Shown here: piece by piece, positions 1 through 6,697 of the stretch | How positions within the stretch are numbered: position 1 is the first letter of the stretch | Layout: the number at the start of each line of letters is the position of its first letter | Origin: Pseudoalteromonas sp. MMG010 | Lineage (GTDB): Bacteria; Pseudomonadota; Gammaproteobacteria; Enterobacterales; Alteromonadaceae | Direction of reading: 5' to 3' | NCBI RefSeq assembly: GCF_018100905.1 | Contig: NZ_JAGJEG010000008.1 | Location: 124,001-188,000 of the forward strand | Length of the DNA stretch: 64,000 nt | Notes under the pieces: model-generated | Told to the model about the DNA's origin: nothing | The model's database searches: none | What the model saw: only the letters and a program-made list of their open reading frames with translations | Position numbers and translations under genes: made by a program

Positions 1-987
1 TATCAAGCTAGTTGTGTATAACGCCCCCTTATTTTGTGACCATTTTTCATTTTGATAAATTAAATCAGCAAGTGTAAACGGTTCGCCTAAATTATCGCTA
101 TATACTTGCCATTGTTTATAGCTAAGCGCTAACTCGGGGGTGTCGGTGTTGCTTAAAAATTCAAAATATTCTGCTAAACCTTCTTGCGCCCAACGGTGCA
201 TGTAACCAAACTGCACAAAGTTAATTGCATGAGTACCTTCATGCGTTAAAGTGCTCATAAATGACGTAGAATCGAATCGTTTATCAGTCGTGTAAGGTAT
301 ATTAACAAACGCCTTATGTTTTTGAGGTAAATAGACCCCTAAGCTGTTTATAGAATCGTCGGCACCATTATCTAACAAGGCATTTATATACTGCTCACGC
401 GAGTTAGTTATATATATTGTAATATCGGTTTTAGATAACCGCTGTGCACCAAACCACTTAATATATTGTAAATATACTTGTTCTAAATTGTCGTACAATG
501 CCTTAGATACCGACTCTGAAAAAGACCTCCCATAAATATCCTCAAGCGGATAGGTTTTACCATTATGCCAAGCTATTAATGTAAGTGTTAAATAATCAAA
601 GCCGGTTGAACCATCTTCGTTGGTATAAGCAATTGGGGTTAACTGCATATCACGGCACAATTTAAGGTCTCGTGAAGTGGGTTTTACCTCATGCCACTGG
701 TGCGCAACACTTGTATCTAAATCTTCAATATCGTTTATATCAATCACACGCCGCTTTTTAGCCGGTTGTGTTTTTATGGGAGCAACCCGCTGCGGGTTTT
801 CAATTTTATTAGACGTGGGGGCCAACGGTATATATTGCGTGGTTTCAACGCTTTTAGGCGCATCGTATGGCGCGGGGTACACAGGCTCTGAAGGAGAAAT
901 CGCTATTTGCACTACAACAACTAACACACATACAGCAATAAGCGTAAAAATAATAACTTTTCCACCAGGTCCATTATTGTTACCCAT
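1..987 (-). CDS. Membrane-anchored gluzincin-type peptidase, 3' end outside window
   Basis: The reading frame runs from an ATG at 987 off the left edge (329 codons visible). The N-terminus is short and polar, then has one hydrophobic segment at about residues 10-29, fitting a signal anchor with the rest outside the cytoplasm. HEGTH at residues 249-253, followed some 20 residues later by EGLAEYFE, is the zinc-binding HExxH...E arrangement of gluzincin metallopeptidases (peptidase-MA / DUF1570 type). The next gene on the same strand has the same motif pair, so the two look like diverged paralogues. The substrate is unknown. The C-terminus cannot be judged because the gene is cut. Confidence 0.75.
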   Translation of the reverse strand, partial: MGNNNGPGGKVIIFTLIAVCVLVVVVQIAISPSEPVYPAPYDAPKSVETTQYIPLAPTSNKIENPQRVAPIKTQPAKKRRVIDINDIEDLDTSVAHQWHEVKPTSRDLKLCRDMQLTPIAYTNEDGSTGFDYLTLTLIAWHNGKTYPLEDIYGRSFSESVSKALYDNLEQVYLQYIKWFGAQRLSKTDITIYITNSREQYINALLDNGADDSINSLGVYLPQKHKAFVNIPYTTDKRFDSTSFMSTLTHEGTHAINFVQFGYMHRWAQEGLAEYFEFLSNTDTPELALSYKQWQVYSDNLGEPFTLADLIYQNEKWSQNKGALYTTSLI

Positions 988-1334
988 TACTTACCTTTAA
1001 AATTATATGCCGAGGGCTAGTTACTATAAGTATTTTATTAGGGACTGTCATCTTAACTTTTTATTAAAACAGCCTTTTTAAATTTTTATTTAGACTTAGT
1101 AAATCGGCTTTAAATTACGCCCAAGCTCACACTTTAAACGCACCGACTTTCGCCCGATTAAAAAGTTTATTAAGGGTAACTAAATAGTAACTAAAATCAC
1201 ATGGGTACTTAAAACTATTATAAGTTTCTAGCTGACTCACACTCAAAAATAACGTTTCTGACTAATGCAGCAGCTTAAACATCTATAGGTTCTAGCTAAT
1301 CGCGCGAAGTGTGGCGATTAAATTTTCACTTTAT
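988..1334. other. Intergenic, one short hairpin
   Basis: I see no gene here. TAATCGC (1297-1303) pairs with GCGATTA (1314-1320), but neither side has a convincing T-tract, so it is at best a weak terminator for the gene to its right. The rest is AT-rich and should include the promoter for the gene that starts at 987. Confidence 0.4.
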
Positions 1335-2468
1335 TTAAAATGTATGCGCTTTTAAAGGCTTTTTTAATCGCTGAGAATATTCACGATTAAGATTAGGGAA
1401 TTGCTTATACACCATCGCTTTTAATTGCTTTTCAGGTAGCTTATTACAGAGGTGCTCTTGCTCAGCAAGCATTATATTCTTAAGTAATGCTCTCCCCGTT
1501 TGAGTATCCATTAAAAAATAAATCGCAGCCCAACTGCTTGCATAAAGCTTACTGGTATCACCTTCTTTCCACGTGTCATCTAACCCCACTAACGTATCAA
1601 TTGAAAATACACTTTTAGTAAGATTATTATTCTTCGTCCACGAACTATTTGGCGCCACAATAGCGGTTTGCATATTATTTTTAGTAAACTCAAAATATTC
1701 AGCAAATCCCTCGTTAAACCATCGAGGAGTATAACCTAAAACGGCTTTATTAATGGCGTGTACGGCCTCATGTACGGCCGTTCGCATTGCTTTGTGTGCA
1801 TTATCATAATGAATAAAAGCAGAATTACTCGCGTGAAAATACATACCAGCAGTATTTGTAGGGTTACCACCGCGGTGCTTTATTGCAGCCTCATAAGCGC
1901 GGCGCGTAGGCAATACTGTTAAATTAAGTTTTACCTTTTTAAGTGCATGAACGCCAATAACCTGCCCATATACTTTAAATACCGTATTTAGCTTCATGCG
2001 TAACTCTTGGTTAAATGATCCAGGCAATTTAGGCGTATTTAAAGTAAGATCAAAGTAATCTAACGATTCAATAAAACCCGTATCGTAAGTTGCTACGGCA
2101 AAATCAGGTTTTTTATCACTAAAGTGTGGTACGCCATCACTGTCTGTCCACGTAAAAATATCGCCATTACGTTTATATTTAATCTGCCCTAACGATACAT
2201 CCACACAGCGCGTATTATTAACTTGCGATAAGTGATGATCCACAGGTACAGATACATCTTTTACAGTTGCTACATCTTCTTTTTTTAACTGTTTAGTCGC
2301 TAACGGCTCGCTCGCTAGCTGCGACGATAAACTACTATAAATTCGTTTTACCTCGCCTATAGGATCATGATAATTAAATACTCGCCCAGTAAAATAATTT
2401 GCAATAAGAGCCGATACAATTAGCAGTACAAAAAATATAAACACAACACGTAATTTTGTTTTAAACAT
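1335..2468 (-). CDS. Membrane-anchored gluzincin-type peptidase with DUF4124-like segment
   Basis: Predicted extracytoplasmic zinc peptidase of 377 aa. The frame opens with a GTG at 2489, but ATG 2468 is preferred: it lies just after the upstream gene's stop and puts the hydrophobic anchor (FIFFVLLIVSALIA) right at the N-terminus. A FTWTDSDGVPHFSD stretch resembles the short DUF4124 motif of secreted proteobacterial proteins. HEAVH at about 233-237 plus EGFAEYFE give the gluzincin HExxH...E signature. It shares this block with the truncated gene at the left edge. It is probably co-transcribed with the 161-aa secreted protein upstream (2 nt gap). Catalytic activity and target are inferred only from the motif. 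Confidence 0.75.
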   Translation of the reverse strand: MFKTKLRVVFIFFVLLIVSALIANYFTGRVFNYHDPIGEVKRIYSSLSSQLASEPLATKQLKKEDVATVKDVSVPVDHHLSQVNNTRCVDVSLGQIKYKRNGDIFTWTDSDGVPHFSDKKPDFAVATYDTGFIESLDYFDLTLNTPKLPGSFNQELRMKLNTVFKVYGQVIGVHALKKVKLNLTVLPTRRAYEAAIKHRGGNPTNTAGMYFHASNSAFIHYDNAHKAMRTAVHEAVHAINKAVLGYTPRWFNEGFAEYFEFTKNNMQTAIVAPNSSWTKNNNLTKSVFSIDTLVGLDDTWKEGDTSKLYASSWAAIYFLMDTQTGRALLKNIMLAEQEHLCNKLPEKQLKAMVYKQFPNLNREYSQRLKKPLKAHTF

Positions 2469-2470
2469 AT

Positions 2471-2956
2471 TTATGGGCGCCCTTGCCACTGTGCTTCAAA
2501 TAGTTTTTTTTGCTTACCCCTATACTCGCTGCACCATACAAAATTGGCCGTTTCCATATTCTTTTGCCGACACCGCTTTGGTAATTTATAAAACCTCGAC
2601 CACGCTGCTAACTTAGCTTCATTCTTATAGCTATTACTATAAAGGCTTGAATTCGACACCTTCTGATTTAGTAACCAATTAGCATTTGATGTATTGCTAA
2701 GCGTACGATTAGAGTAGCTAGGGGGTGCCTTGCTATTTTTTTGAGGGCGATTACAGTGTTTAGCTAATTCTTTAAAGAGTTGTTTATCTCGAGCCCTTAG
2801 CCGCTCACCTTTTTTATTACTATAACCTTGCCTAAATTGAGAGCGAATAGATTCACGTTGCTTTTTGATATGGTCACACTGAGATTGCGTATAAGCATCA
2901 TCAGCGTATGAAAAGGCACTTATAAAACCAAGAAAAATAAAAATCCATTTAATCAT
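2471..2956 (-). CDS. Small secreted basic protein, unknown function
   Basis: A 161-aa protein that starts with a clear signal peptide (MIKWIFIFLGFISAFSYA, cleavage expected after the A). The mature part is rich in Lys, Arg, Asn and Ser, with scattered Cys (SQCDH, KHCNR, KRCRQ, WCSEY) that may form disulfides. AGGG lies about 10 nt before the ATG. It is the first gene of a two-gene unit with the gluzincin. I do not recognise the family. Its start context (attaattaATG) resembles the tail of the repeat that overlaps the next gene to the right, which may be chance. Confidence 0.65.
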   Translation of the reverse strand: MIKWIFIFLGFISAFSYADDAYTQSQCDHIKKQRESIRSQFRQGYSNKKGERLRARDKQLFKELAKHCNRPQKNSKAPPSYSNRTLSNTSNANWLLNQKVSNSSLYSNSYKNEAKLAAWSRFYKLPKRCRQKNMETANFVWCSEYRGKQKKLFEAQWQGRP

Positions 2957-3022
2957 TAATTAATCCCTAAACTAAAAGTTAAAGGAGCAAACTGACTAAG
3001 TAACAGCCCCTTTTTAATCCCT

Positions 3023-3256
3023 TTAATTACATATTTCAATCTTATGTACACTTGGGCATTTTAGCCCTTGTGTAACTACCTTATTACATTTAATTGGGTA
3101 AAAAGAAACCTTGCTTGTTTCTTCGTATTTTTCAATATTACCTGATAATTCATCGACCCTAAAATGAAAATCACCATGTTCTGACGTTATAAAAACAAAT
3201 TTCTTACCCTTATCTAGTTTCCGAATAACGCCAAACATACGTTCTGTACTCATCAT
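3023..3256 (-). CDS. Divergent cold-shock-domain-like protein
   Basis: A 77-aa protein. The pattern GVIRKLDKGKKFVFITSEHGDFHFRV follows the first strands of a cold-shock/S1-like OB fold (compare Gly-x-Ile...FGFI...DVFVH), with both RNP-like strands present but degenerate. The C-terminal third carries two Cys. A nucleic-acid-binding role is likely but unproven. Start: tandem ATGs at 3256 and 3253 inside the tail of a dispersed repeat, with no good Shine-Dalgarno, so the upstream region may have been replaced by the repeat. It is much less conserved than the classical Csp at 27872. Confidence 0.55.
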   Translation of the reverse strand: MMSTERMFGVIRKLDKGKKFVFITSEHGDFHFRVDELSGNIEKYEETSKVSFYPIKCNKVVTQGLKCPSVHKIEICN

Positions 3257-3345
3257 TAATTAAATTTCGGGTGTGATCACGGGGGGAGCTTCCTTGGCAG
3301 TCGCCTTTAATTATGTCACATTGGCGACGGCAACTAAGGGGTCAT
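3250..3345 (+). repeat. CATCCATG-family repeat, partial copy E (tail then head)
   Basis: Positions 3250-3292 match the tail of the element (TCATTAATTAA...TTTCGGGTGTGATCACGGGGG). Positions 3304-3342 match its head (CCTTTAATTATGTC, TTGGCGACGGCAACTAAGGGG). The hairpin part between head and tail is absent here. It overlaps the start codon of the leftward CSD-like gene. Confidence 0.7.
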
Positions 3346-3371
3346 ATAACACTTTAAAACAGCCCAATCGA

Positions 3372-3725
3372 TTAAAGCTTATTAGCTTCTGACTCTATGT
3401 CATCTATTAGCTTTTTAGATATCCCTTCAAGTGCCCTTTTTATATCTACAGGTATAAAACCAAGATCTAAAGGACTAGAAATAGCCATCTCTGAGTTTTT
3501 AAACGCTCGTAAATTAGCGATATTTGCTAAATAGCTTTCAAGTAATTCCGGCTTTGCTTTTCGTTTTAAGTTTTGCCGAAATGTTTCTGTAAATTTACGT
3601 ATTTCTTCAGGATCATCATCTTCAAAACGCTCACAATAAACTCGCTTAGCCATTTCTATTTGAGTTAAACCAAGCTCTTTTATAATAATTTTAATTTTAT
3701 TTTGTAATTCTTTGCATTTATCCAT
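3372..3725 (-). CDS. Small HTH (XRE-like) DNA-binding protein
   Basis: A 117-aa protein starting at ATG 3725; a TTG twelve bases upstream is possible but less likely. Residues about 9-50 (IIIKELGLTQIEMAKRVY...FRQNLKRKAKPELLESYL) read as an XRE/lambda-repressor-like helix-turn-helix with an insertion between helices. The C-terminal half (ALEGISKKLIDDIESEANKL) is helical and may dimerise. No partner gene is evident; the SMP-domain gene is divergent. Two direct TGTCCCAAT repeats sit right at its start and could be its own operator. I do not recognise a named family. Confidence 0.6.
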   Translation of the reverse strand: MDKCKELQNKIKIIIKELGLTQIEMAKRVYCERFEDDDPEEIRKFTETFRQNLKRKAKPELLESYLANIANLRAFKNSEMAISSPLDLGFIPVDIKRALEGISKKLIDDIESEANKL

Positions 3726-3729
3726 TTTC

Positions 3730-3748
3730 TGTCCCAATTTGTCCCAAT
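3730..3748. promoter_or_regulatory. Direct repeat TGTCCCAAT x2, possible HTH operator
   Basis: TGTCCCAAT occurs at 3730-3738 and again at 3740-3748, a 10-bp period (one helical turn), directly in front of the HTH gene and in the divergent region shared with the SMP gene. The position suggests autoregulation; no binding data are implied. Confidence 0.35.
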
Positions 3749-3814
3749 ACCTTATTTAAGATGAATTTGCTCTCAAAGCGAAGAGCATAATTTAAACTAA
3801 ATAAAGGTAATACC

Positions 3815-4030
3815 ATGAAAAATATGAATCAAAGTGCCGCTGCACGAATTCAGGCAGCAGAAGCAAAAGCTAACAACGGTTTAGTTGAAAAAGGCGGCTT
3901 TGCAGCACGAGCTCAAAGGGCTGCTGCAAATAACCAACAACCTTCTCGTCCGGCCCCACCTAATGGCCCTAGTAAAACAGGAAACATATCTGGAAAAGGG
4001 CGAGGTAATAACGCACCTAAATCAAAATAA
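3815..4030 (+). CDS. Small SMP-domain (seed-maturation-protein-like) protein
   Basis: A 71-aa hydrophilic protein rich in Ala, Asn, Gly and Lys. The N-terminal segment (AAARIQAAEAKANNG then GGFAARAQRAAANN) fits the SMP domain known from plant late-embryogenesis (LEA group) proteins and found in small bacterial proteins. The C-terminal third (SRPAPPNGPSKTG...) is low-complexity and probably disordered. Shine-Dalgarno AAAGG lies 9 nt before the ATG. A protective or desiccation role is known only by analogy with plant family members; nothing in the context confirms it. Confidence 0.6.
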   Translation: MKNMNQSAAARIQAAEAKANNGLVEKGGFAARAQRAAANNQQPSRPAPPNGPSKTGNISGKGRGNNAPKSK

Positions 4031-4059
4031 AGTAGGCGGATAGCGATACAAACGTATCG

Positions 4060-4500
4060 CTATCTACATTGCTGTAAATTACTCACAAACGCATTTTTAA
4101 ACAATTTTGCATTTGATGATAGCTCCGCCTCTGGCACTTCTTTCATTGTCTCGTCTAAAGCACAAATACAAGCCTGCGCAGTGACTCTTTGGGAGGCTTT
4201 TCTAAAAATAGTATCGGAGTTTGCACAAAAGCTGACTATTTCAACAATAGCACCAGTTGAATAACGCTTTGGCTCCAAAAATTCTTTATCTACTTTATAT
4301 GCGCCCACTGCACCTATAAATAATGCAGCTTTAACCGAGAGCAGAGGCTTTTTAAATTTTTTATAGGTATGACCTGCAAAGGTCTTTTCGCATTTATTGC
4401 AGCTTATATGGCTTCCATACTCTAAAGAGTTTTCCTCTGTGCAAGCAGGGCAAACAATATTGAGGGGTTCAGAGTTACTTTTATTTTTTGATGCATCCAT
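4060..4500 (-). CDS. Zinc-ribbon membrane-associated protein, unknown function
   Basis: A 146-aa protein. CPAC (near residue 18) and CNKC about 16 residues later form a two-knuckle zinc ribbon. A hydrophobic stretch follows (LLSVKAALFIGAVGAY, about 53-68), perhaps a single membrane segment or buried helix. The C-terminal half has several Cys (SFCANS, QACICAL, QQCR) and is mostly helical. It is convergent with the SMP gene. The family is not recognised; a nucleic-acid or protein-binding zinc ribbon is the only supported statement. Confidence 0.55.
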   Translation of the reverse strand: MDASKNKSNSEPLNIVCPACTEENSLEYGSHISCNKCEKTFAGHTYKKFKKPLLSVKAALFIGAVGAYKVDKEFLEPKRYSTGAIVEIVSFCANSDTIFRKASQRVTAQACICALDETMKEVPEAELSSNAKLFKNAFVSNLQQCR

Positions 4501-4644
4501 TACTGTCTATAATTCCTTTCCTTAATTTATAAATATAGAGTATTGATATATATAAATATATTCAATAAAAATTTGAAAAATCGCTTTGGTAATGACAACC
4601 AATCCAATGGTTGCATCGTTCCTCCTAATAAACCCTGCTGTTAA

Positions 4645-4905
4645 TTTCTAATCATTAATTTAATTATGGATGTAATCACGGCAGAGTTTTCTTAGCAGAT
4701 CGGCTTAAAATTTACAGTAGGTGTGAAGCTTGCTCGCTTAAAAAAGGGGGCGTTTAAAATAATTTACTTATATCGCGTTGGCGACGGCAACCAAGGGGCG
4801 CATAGCGCCGTACGCCCCTTGGAACCCCACGGGGCGCCGAGGATCACACTATTTCCTCAAGTTAAAAATTGGTGTGAACGTAAGCGCAAAGCTTGCCCAC
4901 GCGAA
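4645..4905 (+). repeat. CATCCATG-family repeat, copies F (tail) and A (head)
   Basis: Fills most of the 416-bp gap 4501-4916. F, 4650-4700, is a degraded tail (TCATTAATTTAATTATGGATGTAATCACGG...TTCTTAGCAG). A, 4770-4880, is a well-kept head: TCGC-GTTG-GCGA (4773-4784), stem CCAAGGGGCG (4791-4800) / CGCCCCTTGG (4813-4822), then GAGGATCACAC and AAATTGGTGTGAACGTAA. The CATCCATG hairpins are missing and replaced by an AAGCTTGC-centred palindrome, also seen near 4728 and 5904. Open frames across this stretch are by-products of the repeat. Confidence 0.75.
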
Positions 4906-4916
4906 AAGTAAAACTT

Positions 4917-5792
4917 TTAAATTGCCTTACTATCGTTTAAGGCTCGCTGCACTACTTGATAACAAATAGCACGCTGCTGTTCTTGGTTTAAGTTAACCTG
5001 TTGCATTGAAAGGATCGTTTTAACCATTTGTTTATGAGAGACAATAGGAAATACTGGCTTTTGTTTAAGCTCTATAAACCAACCCGGAAAGCATAAAATT
5101 GGCAAAACCTGGGTATTAAAACCAGTTGACTCATAAAGCCACTTATTCACCCAATTAGCTTGATTTTGGGCTTGCTCTAGCGGCTTACTTTCAAACCAAG
5201 AAGGAAATGCTAAACGATTTTTCTCAAATTTAACTTTGTAGTTTGTTTCATCTTTTATTCGTTTATGCCGACCTTTGGTTTCAATGGCAAAGATACCATT
5301 AGGCCCAACAACTAAATGGTCAATATTAAAACCATCAGCTTGTATATCATGAAATACTTGGTATCCGTGTGACTGTAATTCTATAAGCTCTGAAGCAACT
5401 GCTAATTCTGCATCACGCCCCAGCTTTAGTTTTATTAAGTCGTTAGATTTAACCCAAAGCTTTCTTGCTACATAAGCTAAAACCAATACGATCAAAATAA
5501 TGAAAAAGTAATTAAACTTGCCGCTGGCAAAGACTTCAGCAATACCCTTAATAGCAAAAGGCATTATAATCATGAGCGTAGCTAAACATACTAAGCCAAT
5601 AACATCAACAATTTGGTTATTTACTTGTTCTTGAAGAGTTTGTGCAGCAACACGTTTTAATTTATTACGCTCAATAGGGAGTTTAGCACTGCGTTGATGT
5701 AACCAAATACGAAAAAACAAAACACCTAATAAGGAATAAACACTACCAATAACAAATAAAAGGCTTAAACCTTGGCTTAATAAATCATCCAT
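4917..5792 (-). CDS. NERD-domain nuclease-like membrane protein
   Basis: A 291-aa protein with an N-terminal hydrophobic segment (about 8-30) and two more at about 65-115, then a cytoplasmic NERD domain (about 125-225). The core GRDAELAV, GFNIDHLVVGPNGIFAIETKG supplies the Asp and Glu-x-Lys residues of the PD-(D/E)xK-like fold, as in the NERD family (nuclease-related domain). The C-terminal helices are unassigned. Such proteins are often in accessory or defence regions, and this one is flanked by repeat copies on both sides. Activity is inferred from the preserved D...ExK residues. Confidence 0.75.
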   Translation of the reverse strand: MDDLLSQGLSLLFVIGSVYSLLGVLFFRIWLHQRSAKLPIERNKLKRVAAQTLQEQVNNQIVDVIGLVCLATLMIIMPFAIKGIAEVFASGKFNYFFIILIVLVLAYVARKLWVKSNDLIKLKLGRDAELAVASELIELQSHGYQVFHDIQADGFNIDHLVVGPNGIFAIETKGRHKRIKDETNYKVKFEKNRLAFPSWFESKPLEQAQNQANWVNKWLYESTGFNTQVLPILCFPGWFIELKQKPVFPIVSHKQMVKTILSMQQVNLNQEQQRAICYQVVQRALNDSKAI

Positions 5793-5940
5793 GATGAGTT
5801 CCTATAATAACAATCTTTACTTTATACATTAAAAAAAGATACATGTCGTATGATTCAAACTCAAATACAACCAATGCTACAAAACTCACCTAAACACCTT
5901 TAGGCGCGAAGCTTGCTCGCGCTCTGTATTTTCAGTTCCT
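5793..5940. other. AAGCTTGC palindrome in intergenic space
   Basis: The only clear structure is GCGCGA-AGCTTGC-TCGCGC near 5903-5921, a hairpin with the AAGCTTGC core also present at about 4726 and 4890. It borders copy B of the larger repeat. No gene seen. Confidence 0.4.
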
Positions 5941-6180
5941 TATATCGCGTTGGCGATGGCAACCAAAGAGAAGTACCGCCGACTTCTCTTTGGAATCTCT
6001 CGGCGCCCCGAGGATCACACTGTTTCCTCAAGTTAAATTAATGATATGAACGTAACCAGCGTAGATAGGCCATCCATGGCCAAGCTACGCTTTTTAACAG
6101 CATCCATGCTGTTAATTACTCATCATTAATTAACTTTCGGGTGTGATCACGGGGGAATTATCTTAGCAGCGGCCTTTAAT
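5941..6180 (+). repeat. CATCCATG-family repeat, full copy B
   Basis: Complete unit. Hairpin a: ATCGC (5944-5948) GTTG GCGAT (5953-5957). Hairpin b: CCAAAGAGAAGT (5963-5974) / ACTTCTCTTTGG (5982-5993), a perfect 12-bp stem. Hairpin c: outer AGCGTAG (6058-6064) / CTACGCT (6085-6091), inner GGC-CATCCATG-GCC (6068-6081). Hairpin d: AACAG-CATCCATG-CTGTT (6096-6113). Tail 6117-6170. Stem sequences differ from copies C and D while pairing is kept. Confidence 0.9.
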
Positions 6181-6220
6181 TCAATAATGAGTTAATGCTT
6201 GTTTGTATTACCAACTTTAA

Positions 6221-6460
6221 TTATGTCGCGTTGGCGATGGCAACCAAGGGGCGCATAGCGCCGTACGCCCCTTGGAACCCCACGGCGCCCCGAGGATCAC
6301 ACTGTTTCCTCAAGTTAAAAATTGGTGTGAACGTAAGCGCCGTGTATTCGCCATCCATGGCGAAGTCACGGCTTAACTTGCATCCATGCAAGTGATTACT
6401 CATCAATTTATAACTTTCGGGTGTGATCACGGGGGAATTATCTTCACATCGTTCTTTAAG
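6221..6460 (+). repeat. CATCCATG-family repeat, full copy C
   Basis: Same layout as copy B, in direct near-tandem. Hairpin a: TCGC (6226-6229) / GCGA (6234-6237). Hairpin b: CCAAGGGGCG (6244-6253) / CGCCCCTTGG (6266-6275). Hairpin c: outer GCCGTG (6339-6344) / CACGGC (6367-6372), inner CGC-CATCCATG-GCG (6349-6362). Hairpin d: ACTTG-CATCCATG-CAAGT (6376-6393). The linker GAGGATCACACTGTTTCCTC and the tail are almost identical to B. Confidence 0.9.
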
Positions 6461-6466
6461 CAAAAT

Positions 6467-6495
6467 TTGTCGATATGCGAAGAGTTATGTATATT
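6467..6495 (+). promoter_or_regulatory. Putative sigma-70 promoter of the island's left operon
   Basis: TTGTCG (6467-6472), a 17-bp spacer, then TATATT (6490-6495), 29 bp ahead of the HTH gene and immediately after the tail of repeat copy C. Confidence 0.45.
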
Positions 6496-6523
6496 AAATT
6501 TATACTAAGTTTGAGTAACTTAA

Positions 6524-6697
6524 ATGACTAATCAAGATCAAAAAGGGAAATGGCTTTCCAGTAAAGAGGCGATGGCGCACCTAAAAATAACGGGCTGTGA
6601 GCTTATGCACCGTCGCGAGCGGAGTGATCTTAAGTTTGAAAAGCGCGGACGGGCGTATTTTTATTACGTTGAAAATCTCGAAAGTATAAACAAATGA
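6524..6697 (+). CDS. Excisionase-like small HTH protein
   Basis: A 57-aa protein: ATG at 6524, TGA at 6695-6697. The segment KWLSSKEAMAHLKITGCELMHRR...LKFEKRGRAYFYYVENLE matches the winged MerR/excisionase-type HTH (helix, turn, recognition helix, then a basic wing ending in a Tyr-rich strand). Its stop overlaps the next start as ATGA, so translation is coupled to the methyltransferase. It could be an operon regulator or a leftover recombination directionality factor; no integrase is in the window. The Shine-Dalgarno is weak. Confidence 0.65.
   Translation: MTNQDQKGKWLSSKEAMAHLKITGCELMHRRERSDLKFEKRGRAYFYYVENLESINK

Noticed and set aside
677-1000. 107-codon plus-strand frame
   Set aside because: It is antisense to the truncated gluzincin gene, which has a better start, membrane anchor and motif support.
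4723-4969. Two overlapping 62-63 codon frames on the plus strand
   Set aside because: They lie entirely across repeat copy A and the end of the NERD gene; the same peptide pieces reappear at every repeat copy.
6195-6463. Open frames of 66 and 80 codons on opposite strands
   Set aside because: Both are translations of repeat copy C; the minus one reads through the hairpins and has no independent start signals.
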